NCBI GenBank assembly: GCA_963808545.1
Contig: CAWEGB010000008.1
Location: 744,001-808,000 of the forward strand
DNA length: 64,000 nucleotides
From: JACVRW01 sp963808545
Lineage (GTDB): Bacteria > Actinomycetota > Thermoleophilia > Solirubrobacterales > Thermoleophilaceae
Direction: 5' to 3'
The translations under genes were made by a program, and so were the position numbers. Positions within the stretch are counted from its first letter, which is position 1. Each line of letters starts with the position of its first letter. This document shows positions 54,943 through 63,543 of the stretch, piece by piece. The notes below the pieces were generated by a model. That model had not been told where the DNA came from. It saw nothing but the letters and a program-made list of their open reading frames with translations, and made no database searches.

Positions 54943-55482
54943 TCAGGAGAATAGGAGCGAGGGGCGGAGCCGCAGCAGGGCGGCCACTGGGAGCCCGACC
55001 ACGTTCAGATAGTCGCCCTCGATCGCCTCGACCAGCGCCGCGCCTCGGGCCTGGATGGCGTATCCGCCGGCGCGGCCCTGCCATTCGCCGGTTCCCAGGT
55101 ACCAATCGAGCTCTCGAGCCGACAGCGAACGGAAGCGCACCCGGCTCACCACGACATCCGTGCTCTCTGCCATCGCCTCGTCCCGGAGCGCGATCCCGCT
55201 CATCACCTCGTGCACCCCGCCGGAAAGAGCCCGCAGCGAACGTGCCGCGTCGCGTTCGTCGGCCGGCTTGCCGAGCACGTGGCCGCCGAGCACCACCTCG
55301 GTGTCCACCCCCAGCACCAGTTTTCCCTCCACCGCCCGCGCCTTACGCAACGCGTTCTCGACCACTACCTCCCGCGGGTCGCCCTCGGTCAGCTCCTCCA
55401 CCTCGGGCACCTCGACGCGGAAGTCGATTCCCAGCTGCTCGAGGATCGCCCTCCGCTGCGGCGAGCCCGAGGCGAGGATCAA
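54943..55482 (-). CDS. maf: Maf-like nucleotide pyrophosphatase
   Basis: A 179-residue Maf/YhdE-type dTTP/UTP or m7GTP pyrophosphatase. ILASGSPQRRAILEQLGIDF is the N-terminal phosphate-binding motif, and VLGVDTEVVLGGHVLGKP and the EGDYLNVVGLPVAALLRL end are typical. Its start overlaps the ndk stop (ATGA). The 185-base gap that follows contains the mreB promoter region and no gene I can see. Confidence 0.92.
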   Translation of the reverse strand: MILASGSPQRRAILEQLGIDFRVEVPEVEELTEGDPREVVVENALRKARAVEGKLVLGVDTEVVLGGHVLGKPADERDAARSLRALSGGVHEVMSGIALRDEAMAESTDVVVSRVRFRSLSARELDWYLGTGEWQGRAGGYAIQARGAALVEAIEGDYLNVVGLPVAALLRLRPSLLFS

Positions 55483-55883
55483 AGCTCGGGGAAGAACAGC
55501 CCGGTCTCGCGGGCGGCCGACTCGGCCGAATCCGAGCCGTGCACGAGGTTGGTCTGGACCTCGAGGCCGAAGTCGCCGCGGATCGAACCGGGAGCCGCCT
55601 CGATCGGGTTGGTCGCGCCGATCACCTGACGGGCGGCCGTGACGGCCTCATGACCCTCGAGCACCAGGGCGACGAGCGGTCCGCCGGTGATGAAGTCCAC
55701 CAGGTCGCCGAAGAACGGCTTGTCCTCGTGTTCGGCGTAGTGATCCTTGCCCAGCTCGCGCGGAACGGTCATGTGCTTCATGGCGACGATCCGCAGCCCC
55801 TTGCGCTCGAAGCGGGCCACGACCTCGCCGGTGAGGCCGCGCTCGAAGGCGTCCGGCTTCACCAGGATCAGGGTCCGGTCCAT
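55479..55883 (-). CDS. ndk: nucleoside diphosphate kinase
   Basis: A 134-residue enzyme that balances NTP pools. DRTLILVKPDAFERGLTGEV opens it. The usual catalytic-His block is NLVHGSDSAESAARETGLFF, with VHGSDS around the phosphohistidine. Family length is normal. Overlaps maf by four bases. Confidence 0.95.
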   Translation of the reverse strand: MDRTLILVKPDAFERGLTGEVVARFERKGLRIVAMKHMTVPRELGKDHYAEHEDKPFFGDLVDFITGGPLVALVLEGHEAVTAARQVIGATNPIEAAPGSIRGDFGLEVQTNLVHGSDSAESAARETGLFFPEL

Positions 55884-55942
55884 GGGTTCTCCTCTCGGTT
55901 CAGTGGAGGCGTGAGGCTAGTGAGGAGAGGCGAGGCGAACGT

Positions 55943-56593
55943 TCAGCCGGCCGACTGGGGCCGGTCACGCCGCGCCCGGGCGGGCCGCTCGGCGGTGCCG
56001 TCCTCGCCCGTTCTCTGCTGACGCTGCGCGGCCGCTGGCCGCGCGGCCCTCGGTGCCGCCGCGCCGCCGGCGGCCGCCGCTGCCGCCCGGCGCGGTCGCG
56101 CCCGGCGAGCCTCCGCCGGGGGCGCCTGGCCCACCTCGGCCTCGCAGTAGGGGCAGATCTTCCAGCGGGGGTCGAGCGGCTTGCCGCAGACGTTGCAGGG
56201 CTCTTTGAGGCGACGCAGGCAGCTGGGGCAGCGCAGAAACGCCTTCTCCACCTCGAAGCCGCAGTACTGGCAGTGATGGTGCTCGAGGCTCTGGAGCCGG
56301 GCCTGGGCCGCCGCGATCTCCAGGTCGCGCTCGCGCACGTCCTCGAGGTACTCCGGCGGGCGAACGATCAGGTAGATGATCGTGCCGATGAACGGGAACA
56401 GCGACGCCGCGGTTGCACAGCCCACCAGCATGGGGTCGCCGATCCGCCGCCGAGCGTCCGCGAAGGTCCAGTAGACCAGCGCGAGCCAGACCACGACCAG
56501 GAAGAGAAGCAGCAGGTTGACCGCGAGGTTCAGCCCGTCGTTCTCGATGCCGAAGATGGCGAGAAGCGCCATTGAATGCGCGAGTGTAGCCAT
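55943..56593 (-). CDS. membrane protein with double zinc ribbon
   Basis: A 216-residue protein with two N-terminal helices (LAVNLLLLFLVVVWLALVYW and LVGCATAASLFPFIGTIIYL), a short coiled linker and two zinc-ribbon pairs (CQYCGFEVEKAFLRCPSC and CNVCGKPLDPRWKICPYC), then a disordered Ala/Arg/Pro tail. Resembles PLDc_N/DZANK-type actinobacterial proteins. Function unknown. Confidence 0.75.
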   Translation of the reverse strand: MATLAHSMALLAIFGIENDGLNLAVNLLLLFLVVVWLALVYWTFADARRRIGDPMLVGCATAASLFPFIGTIIYLIVRPPEYLEDVRERDLEIAAAQARLQSLEHHHCQYCGFEVEKAFLRCPSCLRRLKEPCNVCGKPLDPRWKICPYCEAEVGQAPPAEARRARPRRAAAAAAGGAAAPRAARPAAAQRQQRTGEDGTAERPARARRDRPQSAG

Positions 56594-56624
56594 CGCCCGG
56601 GCGGAAAAACTGCGGCTCGGCCGA

Positions 56625-56741
56625 CTACAGGAACAGACGGCCCAGCGCGTAGCCGATCCCGAAGAAGACCAGGATCACGGTGGCCACCACCACCGCGACC
56701 AGCGCGATCATCGCTCCGAAACGGGGTCCGTCGCCGTCCAC
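56625..56741 (-). CDS. small single-helix membrane protein
   Basis: A 38-codon frame from GTG 56739-56741 to TAG 56625-56627, reading MDGDGPRFGAMIAL, a hydrophobic helix (VAVVVATVILVFFGIGYAL) and GRLFL. It sits in the 182-base gap between the GNAT and zinc-ribbon genes, same strand, 34 bases after the GNAT stop. A clean helix with polar N-terminus and no competing frame supports it as a real gene. Function unknown. Confidence 0.55.
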   Translation of the reverse strand: MDGDGPRFGAMIALVAVVVATVILVFFGIGYALGRLFL

Positions 56742-56775
56742 GGTGCTGAATCCTGGCAGCCGCCTGCGGCGAGCG

Positions 56776-57366
56776 CTACCTCGTGAAGCGCGGCCGCAGC
56801 GACAACTCCCCGCGAGCGGCGGCGCTGATGGTGCGGCGAAGCGCAGCCGCGACGCCCCGCTCGGGCAGGTCGATCTCCACCTCCACCGCCCCGAACTCCC
56901 CCTGGGCGTAGCGCACCTCCCCCAGGTCGTCGAGCAGCTCGAGCATCGGCCGGTTGTCGGCGAGGATCACCGCGCTGAATCGGCGCACGCCCTCTGCGCG
57001 TGCACGCTCGCTCAGTCGGGCCAGCAGCGCGCCGCCCACGCCCCGTCCCTGCCAGTCGTCGGCCACCGCGACCGCGAACTCCGCCTTGTCGGGCTCGTCG
57101 GGAAAGCGCACGAAGCGCGCCACCCCCACTCCCGCGCCCGATCCCGGCTCCTGAGCCACCAGCGCTTCGTGGTCGTGATGATCCACCGTGGTGAGGTAGT
57201 CGAGCTCCGCCTCCGACAGCTCGTTGGTGGGAGCGAGGAAACGCCGGTAGCGCGACTCGGGGCTGAGCCGCCTGAGTCCCGCCGCCAGCTCGTCGCGATC
57301 TCCCGGCTCGATCGGCCGGATCTCCACCTGAGCGCCGTCCTCGAGCAGGACCGGAGCCGCCGTCAC
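56776..57366 (-). CDS. GNAT family N-acetyltransferase
   Basis: A 196-residue acetyltransferase: DGAQVEIRPIEPGDRDELAA at the start and the acetyl-CoA loop DDWQGRGVGGALLARL in the middle. YLTTVDHHDHEALVA is typical of the subgroup often fused to CoA-ligases. Acceptor unknown. Its start overlaps the folC stop by four bases. Confidence 0.85.
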   Translation of the reverse strand: MTAAPVLLEDGAQVEIRPIEPGDRDELAAGLRRLSPESRYRRFLAPTNELSEAELDYLTTVDHHDHEALVAQEPGSGAGVGVARFVRFPDEPDKAEFAVAVADDWQGRGVGGALLARLSERARAEGVRRFSAVILADNRPMLELLDDLGEVRYAQGEFGAVEVEIDLPERGVAAALRRTISAAARGELSLRPRFTR

Positions 57367-58604
57367 AGGCTCGAGGCGCGGACGTCGGCCCGCTCGCGCA
57401 CCAGATCGGCGATCAGATAGATCGAGCCGGTGGCGAGCACGCTGCCCTCCGGTCCGGCGAGCTCGCGCGCCCGCTCGAGCGCGGCTCGCGGATCGGCGAC
57501 CGTCTCCGCAGGCGGACCGCCCACCTTCTCCTCGAGTGCGGTGAGCGTGGCCGGCGAAAGCGAGCGCGGGTTCTGCGAGCGGGTGAACACCACCCGGTCG
57601 AGGTGCGGGAGCAGGACCTCCAGCATCGCCGTCGCGTCCTTGTCGTCGAGCACCCCGATCACCGCCACGCGCGGCCGGCGTTCGCCGAGCACGTCATCGA
57701 GTGAGTCGGCCAGCGCGCGCGAGCCGGACGGGTTGTGCGCGCCGTCGAGCACGGTGAGCGGCTCCTCGGCCACGACCTCCAGCCGTCCCGGCACGATCGT
57801 CTCCGCCGCCGCCCGCGCCACCGCATCCGGTTCGAGCGGACGGCCGAGCAGGGCCTCCGTGGCGGCCGCGGCGAAGGCGAAGTTCCGGCGCTGGAAGCCA
57901 CCGGCGGCCCGCAGTGGGACGTCGAGATCGTCCGGGGTCGTGACCAGCCGGGCGTGGCGCTCGTCCGTCACTCTCCGGGCCACGGCCAGCGACTCTTCGT
58001 CGAGGTCGCCCACGACCAGGGTGGCGTGGTCGGTGACGACGTCGAGCTTCTCCGCCGCGATGTCGGCAAGCGTCGGGCCGAGCCACCGGGTGTGCTCGAG
58101 GCTCACCGAGGTGAGCACCTGCACCCGGGACGGGATCACGTTGGTGGCGTCGAAGCGGCCACCCAGGCCGGCCTCGATCACCGCCACCTCCACGCCCCGG
58201 CGGGCGAGCTCGTGGTACGCCGCGGCGGTCAGCGCCTCGAACTGGGTCACGCGGTCGTCAGGCTCGGCGGTCCGGTTCACCAGCTCGGCGGCGTGGGCCG
58301 CTCTCTCCACGGCCGCGGCGAAGTCGGCTTCGGATATCGCCTTCTCCCCCACCTCGATGCGCTCGCGAAACGAGCGCAGGTGGGGTGAGGTGTAGCTGCC
58401 CGACCGCACGCCATGGCGCTCGAGGAGCGCCGCGGTGAAGCGCACCGTTGACGACTTGCCGTTGCTGCCGACCACGTGGACCGAGGCGAAGCGGCGCTGA
58501 GGCAGGCCGAGCACGGTCATCAGCCTGTGCATGCGATCTAGGCCGAAGCGCATGCCGAACAGCTCCAGGCCGAGCAGGTACTCCTCGGCCTGGCGGAAGG
58601 TCAC
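57363..58604 (-). CDS. folC: dihydrofolate synthase / folylpolyglutamate synthase
   Basis: A 413-residue Mur-ligase-fold enzyme adding glutamate to folates. ATP loop VVGSNGKSSTVRFTAALLER, SGSYTSPHLRSFRERI, VIEAGLGGRFDATNVI and VLDGAHNPSGSRAL are diagnostic. Start overlaps valS stop by four bases, the classical valS-folC pair. Confidence 0.94.
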   Translation of the reverse strand: MTFRQAEEYLLGLELFGMRFGLDRMHRLMTVLGLPQRRFASVHVVGSNGKSSTVRFTAALLERHGVRSGSYTSPHLRSFRERIEVGEKAISEADFAAAVERAAHAAELVNRTAEPDDRVTQFEALTAAAYHELARRGVEVAVIEAGLGGRFDATNVIPSRVQVLTSVSLEHTRWLGPTLADIAAEKLDVVTDHATLVVGDLDEESLAVARRVTDERHARLVTTPDDLDVPLRAAGGFQRRNFAFAAAATEALLGRPLEPDAVARAAAETIVPGRLEVVAEEPLTVLDGAHNPSGSRALADSLDDVLGERRPRVAVIGVLDDKDATAMLEVLLPHLDRVVFTRSQNPRSLSPATLTALEEKVGGPPAETVADPRAALERARELAGPEGSVLATGSIYLIADLVRERADVRASSL

Positions 58605-61222
58605 GGGCCCTCCAGGCGCCGCAGCGCCTCGCGGTACTCGTCGAGCTTGCGGCGTTCCTCGTCCACCACCTCGGGCGGCGCCTTGGCGACGAAGCCCTCG
58701 TTGGCCAGCTTGCGCTCGGCCCGCTCGATCTCCTTGGCGAGCTGCTCACGCTTCTTGTCGATCCGTCGCAGCGCCTCGTCGGCGTCAAAGGCCTCTGAGG
58801 GCAGCACCTGTACCGCGCCACCCGGAATCGGGACGCTGGCCAGAACGTCACCGTTCTGCGATGCGTCGACCCATTGGAAGCGCGCCAGACGGGCCACCTG
58901 CTCGCCGGTGGCGCCGTAGCCCTCGGCCGCCAGGCGTCCCCGCACCGGCCGCCCAGGCTTGGCCCCCACCTCGTCGCGGTAGCGCCGCAGAGCGGTCACG
59001 GCCTCGATCAGTCGCGACATCTCGGCCTCCGCGGGTGCGTCGAAGCGCGCCGGGGCGGCCTCCGGCCAGCCGGTTGTGGCCAGCAGCCCGCGCTCGCCGG
59101 GCATGAGCCGCCAGATCTCCTCGGTCACGAACGGCATCACCGGGTGGAGCAGCCGGAGCGTCCGTTCGAGCGCCCATAGGAGGACGGCCGAGACCTCGGC
59201 GTTGTTCTCCTCGTAGAGCCGCGGCTTGGCCAGCTCGAGGTACCAGTCGCACAGCTCGGACCAGAACGCCCCGTACAGCTCGAGCGCGGCGGCCGAGAAG
59301 CGGAAGCCGTCGAGCAGCTCGGTGGAGCTCCGGGTGAGGTGCTCGAGCCGGGAGACGATCCAGCGGTCCTCCACCCGGCGCCCCGCGCTCGGGTCTGGCT
59401 CCACGTCCGAGACGCGCAGCAGGATGAGGCGCGACGCGTTCCACAGCTTGTTGGCCAGGTCGCGTCCCTGCCTGACCCGCTCCTCGTTGAAGCGCACGTC
59501 CTGCGACGAGGACATGGCCAGCAGCCCGAACCGCAGGGCGTCGGCGCCGTAGGCGGGGAACTCGCCGCCCTGCTCGAACACCGGCGGGCGCGGCCCGCCG
59601 GCGATGAGCTCCGACGGGTCGATGCCCGTGCCGAGCGACTTCGACATGCGTCGCCCGTCGGGGGCCTGGATGACCGAGTGGATGTTCACGTCGCTGAACG
59701 GGATCTCGCCGGTTAGCTCGATGCCGAACATCACCATCCGGGCCACCCAGAGGAAGATGATGTCGCGCGCCGTGGAGAGGACGTCGGTGGGGTAGAACGC
59801 GCGCAGCTGCGGCGTGTCGCTCGGCCAGCCCAGGGTCGCGAACGGCCACAGCCCCGACGAGAACCAGGTGTCGAGCACGTCGGGGTCGCGCTCCCAGCCC
59901 TCGCCTTCCGGCGCCGTCTCGCCCACGTAGGTCTCGTCGCCGCGGTACCAGACGGGTAGCTGGTGGCCCCACCAGAGCTGGCGCGAGATGCACCAGGGAC
60001 GGATCCGCTCCAGCCAGGCGAGGTAGTCGTTCGCCTTGCTCTCGGGGTGAAAACGGATCTGGCCGTCCCTGACCACCTCGATGGCGGGCGGTGCGAGCCG
60101 GTTCATGTCGCAGAACCACTGGAGTGAGATCAGCGGCTCGATGCGACGTCCCGAGCGATGCGAGTGGGGCACGTCGTGCTCGTAGGGCTGGGTCCCGGAG
60201 ACGAGGCTCTCGGCTCGCAGCGCGGCCACCACCGCGGCCTGCGCCTCGTCGATCTCCATGCCGCGGAAGCGCTCCGGCGCCGACTCGGTGATGAGCCCGT
60301 CCTCGCCGATCACCGTGACCTCGTCGAGGCCGTGGGCGCGCCCGATGTCGAAGTCCGCCGGGTCGTGGCCCGGGGTGATCTTGAGCGCGCCCGTGCCGAA
60401 CTCCGGGTCCACGTGGTCGTCGGCGATGATCGGCAGCCGCCGGCCCACGAGCGGCAGGATCGCGGTCTCGCCGATCAGCCGTGAATAGCGCTCGTCGCCC
60501 GGGTTCACGGCGATGGCCGTGTCGGCGAGCATCGTCTCGGGGCGCACGGTGGCGACGGTCACCGAGCCGGAGCCCGACTCGAGCGGGTAGTCCACGAGGT
60601 AGAGCGTGTCCTCCATCGTCCGCTGCTCGACCTCGAGGTCCGAGATGGCCGTGCGCAAGCCCGGGTCCCAGTTGACCATGTAGTTATCGCGGTAGATGAG
60701 ACCCTTCTCGTAGAGGCGGACGAACACGTGGACGACCGCCCGCACGTAGTCCTCGTCCATGGTGAAGCGCTCGTCGGAGTAGTCGAGTGAGGCACCGAGC
60801 GCGCGGAACTGGCGCAGGATGGTGTCGCCGTACTCCTCGCGCCATTGCCAGACCCGGCGGACGAACTCCTCGCGGCCGACCGCTTCGCGGCCGGAGCCCC
60901 CCTCCTCCAGGCGCCTCTCCACCTGGCGCTGCGTGGCGATGCCGGCGTGGTCGGTGCCGAAAATCCACTTGGCCCGCTTGCCGCGCATGCGGGCCAGCCG
61001 TATGCACGCGTCCTGGATCGACGCGTTGAGCGCGTGGCCCATGTGGAGGTTGCCGGTGACGTTCGGCGGCGGGACCGCGATGGAGTAGTTCTCCGCGGCG
61101 CTGCCCTCCGGCGGCGGGCTGAACACACCCGCCTCCTCCCAGCGCGCGAAGATGCGGTCCTCGACCTCGGAGGGCTCGTAGCGGGTGCGCTCCTCGAGCG
61201 TCTTGAGACGGTCGTCGGCCAT
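58601..61222 (-). CDS. valS: valyl-tRNA synthetase
   Basis: An 873-residue class I synthetase. HIGH motif is NVTGNLHMGHALN, KMSKS motif DGRRMSKSLGTGIDP, editing domain ATVRPETMLADTAIAVNPGD and a C-terminal coiled coil (RIDKKREQLAKEIERAERKL). Complete and normal in length. Confidence 0.97.
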   Translation of the reverse strand: MADDRLKTLEERTRYEPSEVEDRIFARWEEAGVFSPPPEGSAAENYSIAVPPPNVTGNLHMGHALNASIQDACIRLARMRGKRAKWIFGTDHAGIATQRQVERRLEEGGSGREAVGREEFVRRVWQWREEYGDTILRQFRALGASLDYSDERFTMDEDYVRAVVHVFVRLYEKGLIYRDNYMVNWDPGLRTAISDLEVEQRTMEDTLYLVDYPLESGSGSVTVATVRPETMLADTAIAVNPGDERYSRLIGETAILPLVGRRLPIIADDHVDPEFGTGALKITPGHDPADFDIGRAHGLDEVTVIGEDGLITESAPERFRGMEIDEAQAAVVAALRAESLVSGTQPYEHDVPHSHRSGRRIEPLISLQWFCDMNRLAPPAIEVVRDGQIRFHPESKANDYLAWLERIRPWCISRQLWWGHQLPVWYRGDETYVGETAPEGEGWERDPDVLDTWFSSGLWPFATLGWPSDTPQLRAFYPTDVLSTARDIIFLWVARMVMFGIELTGEIPFSDVNIHSVIQAPDGRRMSKSLGTGIDPSELIAGGPRPPVFEQGGEFPAYGADALRFGLLAMSSSQDVRFNEERVRQGRDLANKLWNASRLILLRVSDVEPDPSAGRRVEDRWIVSRLEHLTRSSTELLDGFRFSAAALELYGAFWSELCDWYLELAKPRLYEENNAEVSAVLLWALERTLRLLHPVMPFVTEEIWRLMPGERGLLATTGWPEAAPARFDAPAEAEMSRLIEAVTALRRYRDEVGAKPGRPVRGRLAAEGYGATGEQVARLARFQWVDASQNGDVLASVPIPGGAVQVLPSEAFDADEALRRIDKKREQLAKEIERAERKLANEGFVAKAPPEVVDEERRKLDEYREALRRLEGP

Positions 61223-61266
61223 GTCAGGGCAAGTGTGCCAGCCTCGCGCCGGCCGGCCGCCCAGGC

Positions 61267-61935
61267 CTATTCGGGCAGGCTCTCGACGAACGACACGAAG
61301 CGCTGCGGGTCACGTAGGGGAGGGCCGTGCCCGAACAGCACGAGCTCCGGCCGCAGCGGCGCCAGCTTGCGCGCGGAACGGCGGTTCTCCTCCGGGTCGG
61401 GGGTGAAGACCCGCTTGGGCTCGTGCAGGCCGCGCAGCCCGGTGAAGATGTCGATCGAGTTCAGCACGTCCCCGAGGATCAGCGTGCGATCGGACTCGCG
61501 CCAGAAGGCCACATGTCCCGGCGAGTGGCCGGGCACGTCGATCACCCGGAAACCCGCCACCTCGTCGCCTTCACGTAGCACCCGGTCCACGTTGCGGCCC
61601 GGCCCTGCCCAGTAGCGCAGGGCCAGGCGATTGAGCGGGTTGCTGGGCTGACTCTCGCCGATCTCCCGGGGACTCTCGGCAAACGGGACGTCCCCCTCGC
61701 CCACCCAGTACGGGATGCCGAGCTTGCCGCACACCTCGTCCGACGCCCCCTGGTGATCGGGGTGGGCGTGGGTGAGCGCGTGCGCGTTGACCGTCCGGCC
61801 GTCGAGCTGGCCGAGGATGCGCTTGCCGGCGCGGCGCGTGGCAGCGTCGATCAGCACGTCTTCCACCAGGTAGACGTTGATCCCGTCCGGGGGGAAGCCC
61901 CGGAGCTGCCACACGCCGTCGGCGAGCTGCTTCAT
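61267..61935 (-). CDS. metallo-beta-lactamase-fold hydrolase
   Basis: A 222-residue MBL-fold protein. LTHAHPDHQGASDEV is the HxHxDH metal motif, VIDVPGHSPGHVAFW the third His, LILGDVLNSID the bridging Asp, and LFGHGPPLRDP the last His. Glyoxalase-II-like in layout; substrate unknown. Precedes valS on the same strand with a 44-base gap. Confidence 0.88.
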   Translation of the reverse strand: MKQLADGVWQLRGFPPDGINVYLVEDVLIDAATRRAGKRILGQLDGRTVNAHALTHAHPDHQGASDEVCGKLGIPYWVGEGDVPFAESPREIGESQPSNPLNRLALRYWAGPGRNVDRVLREGDEVAGFRVIDVPGHSPGHVAFWRESDRTLILGDVLNSIDIFTGLRGLHEPKRVFTPDPEENRRSARKLAPLRPELVLFGHGPPLRDPQRFVSFVESLPE

Positions 61936-61989
61936 GGGCGACGACCCTAGTGGGAGCCGGCGGCCCTCGTGTTGCGGCTGTCCACGCCC

Positions 61990-62715
61990 TCATACGGTCC
62001 CCTTCTTCGGCCGCCGGTAGCCCACCGCCGCCTGCACGCTCGAGGGACGCCATTTCTGGCCTCCCCGCAAGGTCGGCACTCCCTCGTCGTTGAGGGTGTC
62101 GGCGATGGCCTGCAGCGTCATCCCCTCGGCGCGCATCTCGGCGATGCGTTGTTTGAGCGGAGGCACGTCGGAGACCGATGGCCGGCTGATCGGGGTGCCC
62201 TTGGCGCGTGCGGCGGCCAGGCCTTTGCGGGTGGCTTGGCCGAGGCGATCGCGTTCCCAGCCGCTGACCGAGACGATCACGTTGGCTGCTTTGCGTCCGG
62301 CGGGGTTGGCGGTGTCGATGTTTTCCTCGAGCGACACGAACCGCCCGCCGCTGCGACCGACCGATCTCAGGATCTCCCCGAGTTCGGCTACGGCCAGGCT
62401 GAGTTGCGGCAGGGCGTAGACGACCACGCACGAGGCTTCGCCCGCCTGTATCCGGCCGAGTGTGCGGGCCAGTCCGGGCCGGCCGGCGGCGCGGCCGCTT
62501 TCCGGCTCGACGTCGCTGACGATCTCCAGCAGCTCCCAGCCCCGCTGGTCACTGGCCGCCGCGATCGCCTGGATCTGGCCTTGCAGGCCCGTTTGGTCGA
62601 TCGGCACGCCCCTGGGGGCGCTGACGTAGCCGATCGCGCGCACGGCCTTTCGCCGTTCACCGTTCACCGTCGTTGGCTTCGCGGTCTTGGCCGCCGCCGG
62701 GGGTGTGATCTTCAC
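61990..62715 (-). CDS. serine-recombinase-fold protein lacking catalytic residues
   Basis: A 241-residue protein with resolvase layout: AIGYVSAPRGVPIDQTGLQG at the N-terminus, FVSLEENIDTANPAGR in the middle, the E-helix WERDRLGQATRKGLAAARAK, then a helix-turn-helix (MTLQAIADTLNDEGVPTLRG, with RPSSVQAAVG). Active resolvases have GYxRVS and LDRLxR; here these are GYVSAP and LPQLSL, so the nucleophile Ser and the Arg/Asp set are gone. Likely a DNA-binding regulator rather than a recombinase. The start overlaps the next gene's stop (ATGA), coupling it to the peptidoglycan-binding protein. Confidence 0.78.
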   Translation of the reverse strand: MKITPPAAAKTAKPTTVNGERRKAVRAIGYVSAPRGVPIDQTGLQGQIQAIAAASDQRGWELLEIVSDVEPESGRAAGRPGLARTLGRIQAGEASCVVVYALPQLSLAVAELGEILRSVGRSGGRFVSLEENIDTANPAGRKAANVIVSVSGWERDRLGQATRKGLAAARAKGTPISRPSVSDVPPLKQRIAEMRAEGMTLQAIADTLNDEGVPTLRGGQKWRPSSVQAAVGYRRPKKGTV

Positions 62716-63455
62716 CGCCGGCTGTGGTGGGGTCGGGTCGGGGCCTCCGCACCAGCGGACTGCAGGCTGCCGTTGCTCTTGGGTTTGCGGGCGGGGGCGA
62801 CGCGGCCGCGCAGCGCGCCGAACAGAGCCGACGCGAGCAGCAGCGGCAGCGCCAGCGCGAGCATCACGCCGGGCTCGATTTCCTCCTCCTGCCCGGGGGC
62901 GGCGGCGGGCGACAGCGAACCCCCCAGCCCGGACTCGTCGTTGTCACTCGCGGGTGCGGGTGTATCCATCGGCGCCCGCACCGGCAGCGCCCCCTGCTGG
63001 GGCTGCCGGGGGTTTCCGGCCGGGCGGGTGTCGTCAGCGGCAGCGCTCCTGGTGGCCGCCAGCAGCTGTCGGGCGGTCTGGCGCCCCGCGATCCCGTCCA
63101 CCGTCATGCCCGCCTTGTGCTGGAAGCGGGCCACGCCGGCCTCGGTCAGCGGCCCATACAGGCCGTCCACCGGGCCCGGACGCGCACCCAGACGCGTCAG
63201 CAGCCGCTGCAGCGCCCTCACGCGCCGCGCCTCTCCCTGGACCGTGCGCGGGGCAACCCCCACGCGCTGGTAGCCCGCGCCCACGGTCAGCGGGGCGCTG
63301 GCCGAACGCGCCAGGCTCGCGGCCGTGCGCACCAGAACCGGCTCCCCGGACTCCGACCGCGGGTTCTGACCCGCGGCGGCGGTGGCCGGCACCAACAGCG
63401 CCATCAGCGCGGCGGCCACCGGCCGTCCCGGCGACTCGGCGACAGACCAAGCCAT
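62712..63455 (-). CDS. secreted peptidoglycan-binding-domain protein with C-terminal anchor
   Basis: A 247-residue protein: signal peptide (AAALMALLVPATAAAG), a PG_binding_1 domain (VRALQRLLTRLGARPGPVDG to VARFQHKAGMTVDGIAGRQT), a Pro/Ala linker and a C-terminal transmembrane helix (VMLALALPLLLASALFGALR) with a basic tail. It would sit in the envelope and touch the wall. The ATG 63453-63455 gives the signal peptide but lies about 18 bases from the GAGGAG Shine-Dalgarno. A nearer ATG (63466-63468) is out of frame. Confidence 0.78.
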   Translation of the reverse strand: MAWSVAESPGRPVAAALMALLVPATAAAGQNPRSESGEPVLVRTAASLARSASAPLTVGAGYQRVGVAPRTVQGEARRVRALQRLLTRLGARPGPVDGLYGPLTEAGVARFQHKAGMTVDGIAGRQTARQLLAATRSAAADDTRPAGNPRQPQQGALPVRAPMDTPAPASDNDESGLGGSLSPAAAPGQEEEIEPGVMLALALPLLLASALFGALRGRVAPARKPKSNGSLQSAGAEAPTRPHHSRR

Positions 63456-63476
63456 ATGTCGTGTACATGGTTTCTC

Positions 63477-63514
63477 CTCATCGAGCGATGAGCCCCGGGC
63501 GCAAACCAGCGCCC
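63477..63514 (-). promoter_or_regulatory. structured leader upstream of the peptidoglycan-binding gene
   Basis: Two hairpins lie in the 88-base gap. CTCATC/GATGAG (63477-63482 with 63487-63492) abuts the GAGGAG ribosome binding site. GGGCGC/GCGCCC (63497-63502 with 63509-63514) has a 6-base loop holding GGTTT, which could pair with AAACC just after the Shine-Dalgarno. This could gate translation. It matches no riboswitch class that I know. Confidence 0.35.
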
Positions 63515-63543
63515 CAGGCAGGTCTGACTAAGCCCCGCGGGGG

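Noticed and set aside
61990..62715. Transposon or integrated element around the serine-recombinase-like gene
   Set aside because: No terminal inverted repeats, target duplication, transposase or attachment site is visible, and the catalytic residues are missing.
63456..63543. Known riboswitch (cyclic di-AMP, cyclic di-GMP or other) before the peptidoglycan-binding gene
   Set aside because: The region is under 90 bases and lacks the conserved cores I know for these classes; only simple hairpins are present.
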